From NCBI RefSeq assembly GCF_009746125.1, contig NZ_CP041352.1:1782436-1846435 (forward strand): a DNA stretch of 64,000 nucleotides. The letters run 5' to 3'. The notes under the pieces were generated by a model. The model worked only from the letters and a program-made list of their open reading frames with translations, searched no databases and had not been told where the DNA came from. Made by a program: the position numbers and the translations under genes. Numbering within the stretch: the first letter of the stretch is position 1; each line of letters begins with the position of its first letter. Positions 42,142 to 53,280 of this stretch are shown piece after piece. Source of the DNA: Casimicrobium huifangae (GTDB lineage Bacteria > Pseudomonadota > Gammaproteobacteria > Burkholderiales > Casimicrobiaceae).

Positions 42142-44082
42142 ATGAATCGAATCTCCCGCTCTCTGTTCCGTTTTTTCGCCCGCTGTCTGGTGCTGTCGGC
42201 GTTGCCGGGCATAGTCGCCGCGCAAACACTGCCATCGGGTTTCGTCGATGAAGCGGTGGTGAACGTCGGTGCGCCGACGGCACTGGCATTTACGCCGGAT
42301 GGGCGAATGCTGATCACCACGCAGGGTGGCACCTTGCGGGTGGTCAAGAATGGCGCGCTGCTCGCCACCGCCGCAATCACCTTCAACACGGCGGCCGCTG
42401 GCGCCGATCCGCGCATCTGCACCGGCAGCGAGCGCGGGCTGCTGGGCGTGGCCGTCGATCCACAGTTCGCCAGCAACGGCTATGTGTATCTGTTCTACAC
42501 GGCTCGCAATGGTTCGTCGTGCGCCACTGGCGCCATCTATGGAACGGGAACGCTTTACGACGCAACCGGACGCGCCGTCAATCGGGTGTCGCGCTTTGTG
42601 CTCGGCGGCAATGATCTGATCAATCCGGCGACCGAGACCATCATCGTCAACAACATGCCATCGCCCGGCGGCAACCACAACGCGGGCGACCTGCACTTCG
42701 GCAAGGACGGCTATCTCTACGTCAGCATCGGCGATGGTGGCACCGACTATGCGGGCGATTCCGGCTCCGGCGGTGGCAACGATGCGGCGCGCGACAAACA
42801 CGTGCTGACCGGCAAGATTTTGCGTGTCACCAGTACCGGTGGTATTCCGCCAGACAATCCGTTTGTCGGTGCTGGCACCGGCGTCTGCGCGTTGACCGGT
42901 GCCACGACTGCCGGCAACCACTGCCGGGAGACCTTTGCCTGGGGCCTGCGCAATCCGTTCCGCATCGCGCCCGATCCGAACGCTGCCGGCACCCGTTTTT
43001 ATCTGAACGATGTCGGGCAGGGGGTATGGGAGGAGGTCGACGAGTTGCAGGCCGGCGCCGATTTCGGCTGGTACTGCCGCGAGGGCGCCCATGACAACAG
43101 CACCAGCGGCAAATGCAACCCGCGCCCGGCCAACATGATCGACCCGGTGTTCGAATACCAGCACGGTGGCACCAGCGTGCCGGGCACGACGGTTAGCGGC
43201 TGCAACTCGATTACTGGTGGTGCCTTCGTGCCCAATGGTGTGTGGCCGTCGGCCTACAACGGCACCTACCTGCTGGCTGACTACATCTGCGGCGCGATGT
43301 TCCGCATTGCAGCTACCGGCACCCCGGCGGCGCCAATCACCTCGGCGTTTGCCTTCGCCACCAGTCTGGGCGCCAACAGCGCAACCTCGCTGACCTTTGG
43401 GCCTTATCTCGCAACTCAGGCGCTGTACTACACGTCCTATGCTGGTGGCGGGCAGATCCGTCGTGTCCGCTACGGGCAGACACGCGACGTGACGCTGCAA
43501 ACCTCGCCACCCGGACTGCGTCTGACGGTGAACGGCGTTACTCGCGCCACACCGTTCACCATCAACGCTGCGGAAGGTGCTGCCTTCACCATCGCAGCGC
43601 GCGACCAAAATGCGGGCTCCAGCGGCTATCGCTTCGCGTCGTGGTCTGACGCAGGAGCACGCAGCCATGCCTACACCGTGCCGGCCAGCGCCAGCACCAT
43701 TACCGCAACCTTTACGACCGGAGCTTTTGTGCCAAGCCTGGATGTTGACAACGACGACCGCTTTGACGCGGCGACCGACGGGCTGCTGATTCTTCGCTAT
43801 CTGCTGGGCTATCGCGGCGCTGCGCTGGTGGCCGACGCCGTCGCTGCAGCCGGGGCCGAGCGCGCCTCGGCCGCTGCCATCGAAGGCTATCTTGCGGCCG
43901 TACTGCCGGATCTCGACATCGAGGGCGACAATCTGCGCCTGGCGACCACCGATGGCCTGCTGATCATTCGCCACCTGCTGGGTCTGACCGACGATACTGC
44001 GTTGATCAGCGGCGCTGCCCGCCCAGGCAGCAGGAACGTGGCGCAGATGAAGAGCTATCTCGCAACTACGCTGCAACCCTGA
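42142..44082 (+). CDS. Secreted PQQ-type sugar dehydrogenase (GSDH fold) with dockerin-like tail
   Basis: 646 residues. A signal peptide (M-N-R-I-S-R-S-L-F-R-F, cut near V-A-A-Q) precedes a six-bladed propeller of the soluble aldose dehydrogenase / GSDH family. Its motifs are G-L-L-G-V-A-V-D-P-x-F, G-x-H-N-A-G-D-L-x-F-G-x-D-G-Y-L-Y, I-G-D-G-G, W-G-L-R-N-P-F-R and D-V-G-Q. Next is a beta-sandwich segment (about 455-535), then two dockerin-like calcium-loop repeats ending in T-L-Q-P. Oxidises a sugar using PQQ if the cofactor is present; no pqq genes in view. ATG 42130 is an alternative start. Confidence 0.88.
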   Translation: MNRISRSLFRFFARCLVLSALPGIVAAQTLPSGFVDEAVVNVGAPTALAFTPDGRMLITTQGGTLRVVKNGALLATAAITFNTAAAGADPRICTGSERGLLGVAVDPQFASNGYVYLFYTARNGSSCATGAIYGTGTLYDATGRAVNRVSRFVLGGNDLINPATETIIVNNMPSPGGNHNAGDLHFGKDGYLYVSIGDGGTDYAGDSGSGGGNDAARDKHVLTGKILRVTSTGGIPPDNPFVGAGTGVCALTGATTAGNHCRETFAWGLRNPFRIAPDPNAAGTRFYLNDVGQGVWEEVDELQAGADFGWYCREGAHDNSTSGKCNPRPANMIDPVFEYQHGGTSVPGTTVSGCNSITGGAFVPNGVWPSAYNGTYLLADYICGAMFRIAATGTPAAPITSAFAFATSLGANSATSLTFGPYLATQALYYTSYAGGGQIRRVRYGQTRDVTLQTSPPGLRLTVNGVTRATPFTINAAEGAAFTIAARDQNAGSSGYRFASWSDAGARSHAYTVPASASTITATFTTGAFVPSLDVDNDDRFDAATDGLLILRYLLGYRGAALVADAVAAAGAERASAAAIEGYLAAVLPDLDIEGDNLRLATTDGLLIIRHLLGLTDDTALISGAARPGSRNVAQMKSYLATTLQP

Positions 44083-44153
44083 GCGGCACCCATTGCAAAA
44101 AAGCAAACTCGGGCAGGAGTGACGCGCGCTGCGCGGATACGAAGGAGGATATG

Positions 44154-44192
44154 AAAAGAAAAAGGCGCGAATTTCGCGCCTTTTCCCTTTTT
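44154..44192. terminator. Bidirectional intrinsic terminator
   Basis: GGCGCG (44164-44169) and CGCGCC (44175-44180) form a stem with an AATTT loop, extended by the flanking A and T runs (AAAAAGG before, CCTTTTCCCTTTTT after). It lies between the sugar dehydrogenase gene and the convergent DUF1501 gene and can end transcription from both sides. Confidence 0.88.
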
Positions 44193-44218
44193 GACCAGGC
44201 TGCCAACGCAGCCGGTGG

Positions 44219-46084
44219 TCAGGCCAGAAATCCCATGTCAAAGCCGTTCGGGTGGGCCGCCCGTACGGTCGGGAACATGGCGTCAATCTCGGCGTTGGTG
44301 GTGAGCGGCACGCCAAACCATTTGGCAATGGTCGCCATCACGGCATCACCCGACGTGGTCGCCAGCAATTCGCCGCGGTCGAGCGCGTGGTTGAGGCCAT
44401 TGCACTTGGCGCCGGGTGCTGTCAGCGAGCTGTTGTAGCGGTCTGGCGGAATGCCGACGCGCGGCACGGCGCCGCAGGTGGTATCCGGGCTGACCCAGAC
44501 CTTGCTGGTGGTGGTGAGGGAGTCGATATACGCCTGCGATACGTTGTGGTTCATGCCGTAGATCTTGCCGCCCTGCACCGCGCCGCCAAGCACGAAGTGG
44601 TGGCTGCCCCAGCCATGATCGGAGCCCGCGCCATTGGAGTCGAGCGTACGCCCAAAGTCGGTCATGGTCAGCAGCGTGACGCGATCCTGCGCGCTGCCGG
44701 GCAGATAGCCGGTGCCGGCGGCGTCACGGATGCGCACGTTGCCCATCGCCGACCAGAAGGCATTGATGGCCTTGCTGATGCGGCCATTGAGCCTCGGGTT
44801 GTTGTCCCAGAATTCGGTGCCGTGAGTGTCGAAACCACCGATGGACACAAAGAATATCTGCCGCTTGACCGGGGTGGCAGCCGTGGCGCCCAGCTGGTTG
44901 CTGGCGCGGATCATGGCGGCAACCATGCGCAACTGTTTGGCCAGATCGTTGCCGCTGTCGACGCTGAGTACGGTCTGGAATGGAGCGACGATTTCCTCAG
45001 TTGGTGGGCTGTTGAGGAAAGCCGAGCTGACGTCAATTTCCGTCTGGATCGACTGGTTCATCGTTTGCCGCCACTGGTCGTGGTAGACCGACACGTTCTC
45101 GGCGGTGGCATTGATGCGGCCGCGGAACGCGTTGTAGAGAGGCGAATTCCAGCTGTAGCCGTTGCTCACCCGAATCGGGCCACCCGTCACGCAGTAGGGC
45201 GATGTCGGGTTGTTGTTCATGAACGTGGAGCCCGTGTTGCAGACGGTCGGCGTCGCCGGTGGCGTCGTGGTCGCAGTCTGCAGGCGCCCGATGGAGCCTG
45301 TACCGACCTGATAGGCGATAGCGGTAGTCGGCGAGCCGACGTCGGTCAGCATGAAAGTGTTCACGCCATCGATCGAAATCTGCGTGGATACCTTGGCGCC
45401 AACGTTCAACGCAGCGATCGCCGGGTTGGCTGCAATCCTGCCACCGATGCCGACGGCCGGATTGGCCACGTTCGCGGTGCCGCTCATCCAGCCTTTCTGC
45501 TGGTCGTCGTGCGAGTACAGGTTGACTGGCAGGGGCGGTCGTGTAGCCGACGAACCGTACCATTGCGCGCGCGTCAACGGTGCCACCAGCGGGCCAACGT
45601 TGGCGATCACGGCGAGCTTGCCGCTGTTGTACAGCGAGCGCAACTCGGCGTAGCTCGGATGTAGCGCAAACTGGCGACCGTAGGTGTGGGTGGTGAACAC
45701 CGAGTTGGTGCCGGGATCGGTACCTGTCGACGAGATCGACGTCGCCGCCAGCTGTGCGTTGGTGTAGGACAGGTCACCGGTGGACGTCGTCTGATTTTGC
45801 GGATCGCTGCCGTTGGCACGACCCTGACGATAGCGGTCGTACTCGGTGGTTCCGGTGCCATTGCTGTCGCGATAAGGGATCAGTACATTGGAAGCGTCCT
45901 GGCCGCCATAGAGGAAGACGCAAACGATGGCCTTGTAGTCAGCGCCGACTTCGGTGGTGCCGACGCCGCCAGCAGCATGCGCGACTTTGGTCAGCGCTTC
46001 CAGCGTGGGCAGTCCGCTTGCGAGTGCGAGCGAGGTGGCCTGCTTGAGGAAGCTGCGGCGTTCCTGAAAGTTCTTGGGTGTCAT
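44219..46084 (-). CDS. DUF1501 family secreted protein (Tat signal)
   Basis: 621 residues. N-terminal twin-arginine-like signal E-R-R-S-F-L-K-Q-A with a hydrophobic stretch and cut near A-H-A. The body has the family's sulfatase-like features: F-L-Y-G-G-Q-D-A-S-N, I-G-G-F-D-T-H near residue 430 and D-F-G-R-T-L-D-x-N-G-x-G-S-D-H-G-W-G-S-H-H, which probably bind metal. DUF1501 genes almost always follow a DUF1800 gene, as here (11-base spacer). Biochemical function not established. ATG 46084 chosen for the Tat motif; the frame is open to 46138. Confidence 0.88.
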   Translation of the reverse strand: MTPKNFQERRSFLKQATSLALASGLPTLEALTKVAHAAGGVGTTEVGADYKAIVCVFLYGGQDASNVLIPYRDSNGTGTTEYDRYRQGRANGSDPQNQTTSTGDLSYTNAQLAATSISSTGTDPGTNSVFTTHTYGRQFALHPSYAELRSLYNSGKLAVIANVGPLVAPLTRAQWYGSSATRPPLPVNLYSHDDQQKGWMSGTANVANPAVGIGGRIAANPAIAALNVGAKVSTQISIDGVNTFMLTDVGSPTTAIAYQVGTGSIGRLQTATTTPPATPTVCNTGSTFMNNNPTSPYCVTGGPIRVSNGYSWNSPLYNAFRGRINATAENVSVYHDQWRQTMNQSIQTEIDVSSAFLNSPPTEEIVAPFQTVLSVDSGNDLAKQLRMVAAMIRASNQLGATAATPVKRQIFFVSIGGFDTHGTEFWDNNPRLNGRISKAINAFWSAMGNVRIRDAAGTGYLPGSAQDRVTLLTMTDFGRTLDSNGAGSDHGWGSHHFVLGGAVQGGKIYGMNHNVSQAYIDSLTTTSKVWVSPDTTCGAVPRVGIPPDRYNSSLTAPGAKCNGLNHALDRGELLATTSGDAVMATIAKWFGVPLTTNAEIDAMFPTVRAAHPNGFDMGFLA

Positions 46085-46095
46085 GGTGGTGCCGC

Positions 46096-48432
46096 CTATC
46101 GTTGAATCTGGAATTCGGGGGTGTGTACGGCAAGCCACAGCGCGCTCTTGACGCGATCACGCTTGCGGTCCTGCCAGGTCGTGATGTTGCCCGCCGTGGG
46201 CGAGCCGGGCAGGGTGTAGACCGGATAGGCCGTATCCAGCGCACTGGCCAGCGCCGTCTTGTTGGCGGGACTCAGCGTGCCGCCAAGCAATACCAGATTG
46301 ATGTAGTCGAACAGGCTGCTGCTGCTGGCCTGTATTGCGTAGAGATCGGACAGGTTCGAGAAGATGCAGTCCGGCGTATTGGTCGAATCGCAGGTACCCG
46401 AGAAATCACCCTGACCGTTCTGCTTGTACAGATTGTTGCCGTTGCTTGAAGTGATCACGCTGCCAAAGAAGTTTTGCGTGCTGGCGACCGCCGTCGTGGT
46501 CGTGATTTCGAACTCCGGCGCGATCGCAGCATTGCTGGACACCGGGCCGGGCGGTGCAAACTCCGGATGGAAGTAGTTGAACACCGTCGGTGATTGCAGC
46601 GGCCCCTGGCTGATGCCGTATTCGACGTCGTTGATGTAGTGCAGCTGGTAACGGCCCGACGCTGCCGTGCCATTGAAGGCGCGCAGGATCGCGGAGAGTC
46701 GCAGAATCGGCTCTTTCAGCTTTCCGAATTTTGCGTATTCGGTGGCGGTCAGCGTTGTAGCCGGTGACACCGCTTCGTCGTCAAGCAGGATGGCGCGCAA
46801 CACGGCTTTCATGTCGCCGCGAATGCCGCTGCCGTTGTCGTTGAAGACGGTGGCGACACGCTGGACATACGCCGGTGTGGGCGTCGAGGTCACCAGGAAC
46901 TTGATCAGATGGCGGCTGATGAAGGGGCCGACATTGGGGTGACAGAACACGTTGTCGATCGCCGAGGTCAGCGTGGCGTTGGCCTGCGTCACGTTCACGC
47001 GGGTCCCCGTCGTTACGCCGGAGCCAGTGGTGGTGATTGCGGGAAGCAGGCCGTCCGACCCGCCGGACGCAACCGGCTTGGCGACATTCAATGCAGCGGT
47101 GCAGGCGGCGACGGGCGAAGCATAGTTGTATTTGAGCAACTGCTTCGACAGCGCGCTGTGCTTGCCGGGAAAGGCAATCATCGACCGTGCCCAACCGGTC
47201 AGCACGGGTGGAAAGGACTCACCACCAGCATTGTTGGGCGGATTGTTGTCCGGGCTCCAGTACCAGGAGGGATGGGTTGTGGAGTAACCGTCGAGGCAGC
47301 TATTGCGCGGAATTCCGTACCCGGGATCGCCGGCCTTGCAATACGGGTCATCGTAGGAAAACCCGGTGAACACTTTGGCGAATCCCTTCACCGTGTTCTC
47401 GTCGTAGCTCGGCGTCGCGGTGGCGGTGCCGTCCGGATTGAGCATGAACAGCCCGACGGCAAACAGTTGCAGAATTTCCCGCGCGAAGTTCTCGTTCGGA
47501 TTGGCGCTGCCGCCATCGTTGCGCAGGTGGCTCAGGTAGCGCCCCATCGCTGGCGAGAGCGCCACCTTGTTGAGGATGTCGCGGAAATTGCCGAACCCAT
47601 TGTCGGCCAGCAGATCAAGATAAGCGGCCAGCTCGAACGGGTCGTTCGATCCGCCGTTCTCGGAGACCACGAGGACTTCCGACAGCGCGAACGCCAGACG
47701 TTGTCGCAGCTGGTCTGGGCTCTTCAGTGCCTGGCCCCAGAACGCCTCGCGGCTCATCTCGCTGTAAAACGTCTGGCCGGCGGCATCGTACTCAACTTTG
47801 CGCGCGAGCAGGTAGTCAAAATGCTTCTGGCCGCGCGCCATGTTGAGCTGATCGTTGAGCCAGGTCGAGCGTTGCTTTTTGTGATTGCTGCCGGACACGG
47901 CGGCATCCGGCGTCAGCGCGACGAACGACTGGATGTCGTTGAGGCTGGGACCGAACGTGGACTGGATGAGGAAGCGCGCAGCATCGACCTGATCGGTCGT
48001 GGGCGCTGCGAAGGTGGTGTTGCAGCCACCGGCAACAAAGGCCTGCATGACGGCAGCGTTGGTTCGAGTGCCGTAGTTGACGTTGCTGGTGCCAGCGCCT
48101 TGCTTGCTGTTGGTGATGCCAAGCAGCGCACGGTTGATGACAAGGGCGTCCTGTACATCGAGGAAGCCATCGCCATTGATGTCGAGTTGTGCCAGGTTGC
48201 TCGCGATATTGCTTTCGACCGTGGCTGCGGTGGTACCGGTGCCGGCCACCAGCGCCGCACCACGCATGCCTTGCGCGTACCGGGTAATCAGCACGCCATC
48301 GCGCAACAGATCAAAGCTGGCCGGGTCGGTCAGGGTACCGACGCCGGAGACGTTGAATGGACAGGCAGCGTGCGCGCCTGCAGATACAAGCAGAAGCGCG
48401 CCAAGCACGCGTGCAGCGAAGAGTGGTTTCAA
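46096..48432 (-). CDS. DUF1800 family secreted protein with N-terminal dockerin-like repeats
   Basis: 778 residues. TTG 48432 is preceded by AAAGGGG at eight bases; a signal peptide follows (cut near A-H-A). Residues about 40-115 hold one degenerate and one intact dockerin-like repeat (L-D-I-N-G-D-G-F-L-D-V-Q-D). The DUF1800 body follows with A-A-R-F-L-I-Q-S-T-F-G-P, the R-E-x-F-W-x-Q-A segment, N-E-N-F-A-R-E-I-L-Q-L-F-A-V-G-L and S-R-H-L-I-K-F-L-V-T-S. The DUF1800-DUF1501 pair is common in environmental proteobacteria; a role in a secreted surface process is inferred only. Confidence 0.87.
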   Translation of the reverse strand: MKPLFAARVLGALLLVSAGAHAACPFNVSGVGTLTDPASFDLLRDGVLITRYAQGMRGAALVAGTGTTAATVESNIASNLAQLDINGDGFLDVQDALVINRALLGITNSKQGAGTSNVNYGTRTNAAVMQAFVAGGCNTTFAAPTTDQVDAARFLIQSTFGPSLNDIQSFVALTPDAAVSGSNHKKQRSTWLNDQLNMARGQKHFDYLLARKVEYDAAGQTFYSEMSREAFWGQALKSPDQLRQRLAFALSEVLVVSENGGSNDPFELAAYLDLLADNGFGNFRDILNKVALSPAMGRYLSHLRNDGGSANPNENFAREILQLFAVGLFMLNPDGTATATPSYDENTVKGFAKVFTGFSYDDPYCKAGDPGYGIPRNSCLDGYSTTHPSWYWSPDNNPPNNAGGESFPPVLTGWARSMIAFPGKHSALSKQLLKYNYASPVAACTAALNVAKPVASGGSDGLLPAITTTGSGVTTGTRVNVTQANATLTSAIDNVFCHPNVGPFISRHLIKFLVTSTPTPAYVQRVATVFNDNGSGIRGDMKAVLRAILLDDEAVSPATTLTATEYAKFGKLKEPILRLSAILRAFNGTAASGRYQLHYINDVEYGISQGPLQSPTVFNYFHPEFAPPGPVSSNAAIAPEFEITTTTAVASTQNFFGSVITSSNGNNLYKQNGQGDFSGTCDSTNTPDCIFSNLSDLYAIQASSSSLFDYINLVLLGGTLSPANKTALASALDTAYPVYTLPGSPTAGNITTWQDRKRDRVKSALWLAVHTPEFQIQR

Positions 48433-48541
48433 GGTTCGACCCCTTTGTCAGCGGACGCCGGCATGTTATGACATCGGCATTACCGTCACAAGTATCTTGA
48501 CGCATTGACGCGCAAATTCAGTCGCTTTTCAGCGGCTGTTG

Positions 48542-49915
48542 CTAGCCATTGGACGGATTTACTTTTACGTCTGTAATTTCGTCAGCAGTGACGCGGACCC
48601 GGCGCCGACGCGAATGCAACGTCAGTTGCTCCCCGATGGATACCGGCGAGTGGTCGGTGACCAGCGCGCCGTTTCCGTCGTAGACCAGCACATAGCCGCG
48701 GTCAAGTACGTTCTCGGGATTGAGATGCGCGAGCGCCGTAGCAGCGCGGTCGAGGCGATGCTGCACACTGAGCAAACGGGATCGCATGGCGGGCGCCAGC
48801 GCATGCTCGCATCCCGACAGGCGACGGGCAATGGCCGGGGGCGGAAGCTGCCGGGCAACGAGGGTGCGCGCCAGCGCTTCCAATCGCGCGTGCTGCATCG
48901 GCAGCTGCCTGGTCAGGCAGCGCTGCAGTCGCGCCTCGGCGCGCAGCAGGGCTTCGCGCCAGGGCGCAAGCTGGCCGAGACTGCTGCGCAATTGCGCGGC
49001 GAGATGATCAAGCCGTTCGGCGAGCCGGTTGCAGCGGTTGTCCAGCGCGTCGATCAGGCGCTGTGCCCGCTCGCCCAATGCCGTGCGCAGCCTATGCTGC
49101 TCTGGGGTGACCATTGTTGCGGCTGCGGTTGGCGTTGGCGCTCGCACGTCGGCGGCAAAATCACAGAGCGTGAAATCAGTTTCGTGGCCGACCGCGCTGA
49201 CAATGGGCACACTGGAAGCGGCAACGGCACGCACCAGCGCTTCATCGTTGAACGCCCACAAGTCCTCGATACTGCCACCACCACGGCCGATGATCAGCAC
49301 GTCGCACTCAGCACGCGCGTTGGCGGCGTTGAGCGCCACGAGCAATTCGCGGGGCGCGCTCGCACCCTGTACGCTCGCCGGATACACGACTACCTGCGCG
49401 CGTGGCCAGCGGTCGCGCAGTACACGCAGCATGTCGGCAAGGGCAGCGGCCCTGGTCGACGTGATGAGCCCGATGCATCGCGGGAATGCGGGCAGCTCGC
49501 GTTTCAGTTCATCGGCGAACAAGCCCTCGGCGTCGAGTTTTGCCTTGAGCCGCAGGAACGCTTCGTAGAGACGACCCACGCCCGCCAGGCGCGCCTGTTC
49601 GACGGTGAATTGCAAACTGCCGCGCGGCTCGTAGACCGAGGGACGCACGCGCAACTCCACCTGTGCGCCATCCTTCAATTCAAATCCAGCCAGCGCAGCG
49701 CGGTTGCGATAAAGCACGCAGGCGATTTGTGCCGCGTCGTCCTTCAGGTCGAAATAACAATGGCCCGACGCGGCGCGTTTGAAACCGGAGATCTCACCTG
49801 ACACCCAGCACAAGGGCAGCGCACGTTCCAGCGCAAGCTTCGCGCGCTGCAACAATCCGCTGACCGAAATAGGTTCGGCGTTGTTGATGGTTTCTGCGGG
49901 TTCTGTCCAGGACAT
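48542..49915 (-). CDS. xseA: Exodeoxyribonuclease VII large subunit
   Basis: 457-residue catalytic subunit of ExoVII (EC 3.1.11.6), which degrades single-stranded DNA. N-terminal OB fold with V-S-G-E-I-S-G-F and G-H-C-Y-F-D-L-K-D, then the catalytic domain with I-I-G-R-G-G-G-S-I-E-D-L-W-A-F-N and V-G-H-E-T-D-F-T, a long coiled coil (about 285-390), and a C-terminal N-V-L-x-R-G-Y motif. ATG 49915. The small subunit xseB is not in this window. Confidence 0.96.
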   Translation of the reverse strand: MSWTEPAETINNAEPISVSGLLQRAKLALERALPLCWVSGEISGFKRAASGHCYFDLKDDAAQIACVLYRNRAALAGFELKDGAQVELRVRPSVYEPRGSLQFTVEQARLAGVGRLYEAFLRLKAKLDAEGLFADELKRELPAFPRCIGLITSTRAAALADMLRVLRDRWPRAQVVVYPASVQGASAPRELLVALNAANARAECDVLIIGRGGGSIEDLWAFNDEALVRAVAASSVPIVSAVGHETDFTLCDFAADVRAPTPTAAATMVTPEQHRLRTALGERAQRLIDALDNRCNRLAERLDHLAAQLRSSLGQLAPWREALLRAEARLQRCLTRQLPMQHARLEALARTLVARQLPPPAIARRLSGCEHALAPAMRSRLLSVQHRLDRAATALAHLNPENVLDRGYVLVYDGNGALVTDHSPVSIGEQLTLHSRRRRVRVTADEITDVKVNPSNG

Positions 49916-50260
49916 GTCGACGAAAGCGGTACCGGGATTATTCTGAGGAGCACGCCAACGTCATCGCCTGCAAACGCTGATTGTGTGGTGCAAGTGCTTG
50001 ATCGAGTTTACGTTTTTGCAGGACAGACTGCGAGCAAAAAGCAAAATCGAGAACCGATGCGGGCTGCGGCCAGATCGGCAGAGTTATCCGGTCAGTTATC
50101 CACAATCGATGTGGGCAACTTTCCCGATTCCGGGGACCGCATTGGGGCTGGCGTCGCGCAGCGGTGACTTTTCCAGAACGCTGATGGACGCGCGTTCGGC
50201 GGTACAAAAGCGCATCGTTACAATGTTGCGACCGCACAATACGACATTGTCCAATCTCGA
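49916..50260. other. Divergent xseA-glnS spacer with two DnaA-box-like sites
   Basis: 345 bases without a supported gene. It contains TTATCCACA at 50096-50104, identical to the DnaA-box consensus, and TTATCCGGT at 50084-50092 in the same orientation. TACAAT at 50219-50224 is a possible glnS -10 box. A stretch with GAGCAAAAAGC near 50027 resembles the end of the palindromic repeat but lacks its core. Confidence 0.4.
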
Positions 50261-52003
<1,743 letters not shown>

Positions 52004-52032
52004 GGCCAGGGCCCACGGCAAGCAGGACTACC

Positions 52033-53037
52033 GTGTTTGCGCCGCCCGCCCTCTGCCGTCTTGTAGCAGTTGCCATGGTGCCGATTCTTGCCGCCTGTGA
52101 CGCGGTAGGGATCCATCGGCATAGCGAATGTCCCGACATTCAGGGCGTGTATTCGCTTCGCGCGCAGGACGTTCCAGGCGGGCAGTTCAGTCTGCGTGGA
52201 ACATTTCTCGGTCGCGAGATATTGCCGATGGCGCACAACCCCTGGTTAGCGGTGAAGATCGAGGGGAAGCCTGGCTCCGTATTGACGGTCACGTATCTGC
52301 GTGCAGCGCAAAACGATTCCGTCAAACTCGGTGCGAAATCGACACCAGCCTACGTAAAGTACGCAATGGAGGTCACGGCGGACCAGGTGGGATCGCTTGA
52401 CAACCACACGGCTACACTCGCCAGAGGCGCGCATTATGAATGCCGCGACGGTTGGCTGGCGGCGCCCAACGAACACCTGGGCTTACGCGTACGTCGCAAC
52501 GCCGAAGGTGACCTTGAGGGTTACTTGACAGAGCGAACGCCAAGGGTGACCTCGCTTTGGGCCGAGACTGGCGCTGGCATTCCGTACTGGATCGACAGCA
52601 AACGCCGCAACGCCACCTGGCCGTCGGCGAGCCTTGCGCGTGTGACCGGCCGTGAGATAGATCGACAGCCCGATATCGTGCCGCCGCGACCGCCGGGTGG
52701 CGTCGCGCGACAGGAATGGGATCTGACGTATGGCGGTGGCATCGCCGGCGCATCCGGTGGGATTACACGCGGGGATAGTCCTCGAGAACAAACTTTTGAC
52801 CCACAGCGGGCAATTCGTTCGCTCGTCGACCGCGATGCGACGGTCGAACGAATAAGGGTCGAAGCTGATCGCTACGTGCTTACGCTCCGCGTCGAAAGTC
52901 GCGGGCAGGTGACTAGAACGCTTGAGAACTTGCGTGGCGATACGCACCTGCAGGACGTGCAGGATCATGGTGCCGTATCTGACGGCAAGGCCACGGCTGT
53001 TGCGATGATCAGCATGCGCGTCGTATCACCGAGATAG
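52033..53037 (+). CDS. Putative lipoprotein of unknown function
   Basis: 334 residues, no family recognised. The GTG start leads into a short signal with lipobox L-A-A-C (Cys22). The rest is soluble-looking, with Y-Y-free polar beta-type sequence, several isolated Cys (C-P-D near 33, Y-E-C-R-D near 137) and a Gly-rich stretch (G-G-G-I-A-G-A-S-G-G). It lies 29 bases after glnS and may be co-transcribed. It interrupts the usual betaproteobacterial neighbourhood between xseA and exbB. Confidence 0.65.
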   Translation: MFAPPALCRLVAVAMVPILAACDAVGIHRHSECPDIQGVYSLRAQDVPGGQFSLRGTFLGREILPMAHNPWLAVKIEGKPGSVLTVTYLRAAQNDSVKLGAKSTPAYVKYAMEVTADQVGSLDNHTATLARGAHYECRDGWLAAPNEHLGLRVRRNAEGDLEGYLTERTPRVTSLWAETGAGIPYWIDSKRRNATWPSASLARVTGREIDRQPDIVPPRPPGGVARQEWDLTYGGGIAGASGGITRGDSPREQTFDPQRAIRSLVDRDATVERIRVEADRYVLTLRVESRGQVTRTLENLRGDTHLQDVQDHGAVSDGKATAVAMISMRVVSPR

Positions 53038-53076
53038 CCTCCTAGGCTCACTGCCGCGCGCTACGGGAAGCACGCA

Positions 53077-53192
53077 ACACCGCTCACAAGACGCGGCATT
53101 GCAACGAGGTTGCGTGCCAAATTTGCGCAAAGTCGACTTGATCGAAAATTCCGTTCCAAGCCCTTTTTAACCGTCGTTTCAGCAAAAAGCTG
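53077..53192. repeat. Palindromic intergenic repeat, copy P6
   Basis: About 116 bases centred on AAGTCGACTT (53130-53139). The right arm has GAAAATTCCGTTCCAAGCCC and GTCGTTTCAGCAAAAAGCTG. The left arm keeps GTCGACTTTGCGCAAATTTG (minus strand), then decays. Located 89 bases upstream of exbB, so the exbB promoter lies to its right; TTACA/TGTAA (around 53233-53250) is a small inverted repeat there. Confidence 0.75.
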
Positions 53193-53280
53193 TACAGCCA
53201 AAGTGGCTACATTCAAACGGCCAAATGGCGAGTTACACTGCACGCTGTAATCACCAATCTGACGAGCGAGACTGCGCTTC

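Noticed and set aside
42043-44328. A 761-codon minus-strand open frame opposite the sugar dehydrogenase gene
   Set aside because: Antisense shadow typical of GC-rich coding DNA; composition is Arg/Gly/Ala-rich without domains, while the plus strand encodes a clear propeller enzyme.
44151-44438. A plus-strand open frame with a near-perfect ribosome-binding site (AAGGAGGAT directly before ATG)
   Set aside because: Its first codons run through the bidirectional terminator stem and the rest is antisense to the end of the DUF1501 gene, with no protein-like composition. The start signal is striking but probably chance.
46909-48471. A 520-codon plus-strand open frame opposite the DUF1800 gene
   Set aside because: Antisense shadow; the minus strand has a signal peptide, dockerin-like repeats and all DUF1800 motifs.
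49980-50060. Possible eighth copy of the palindromic repeat (GATCGAGTTT ... GAGCAAAAAGC)
   Set aside because: The core-to-end distance is about 40 instead of 57 bases, the AGCCC/GGGC hairpin is missing and no opposite arm can be aligned.
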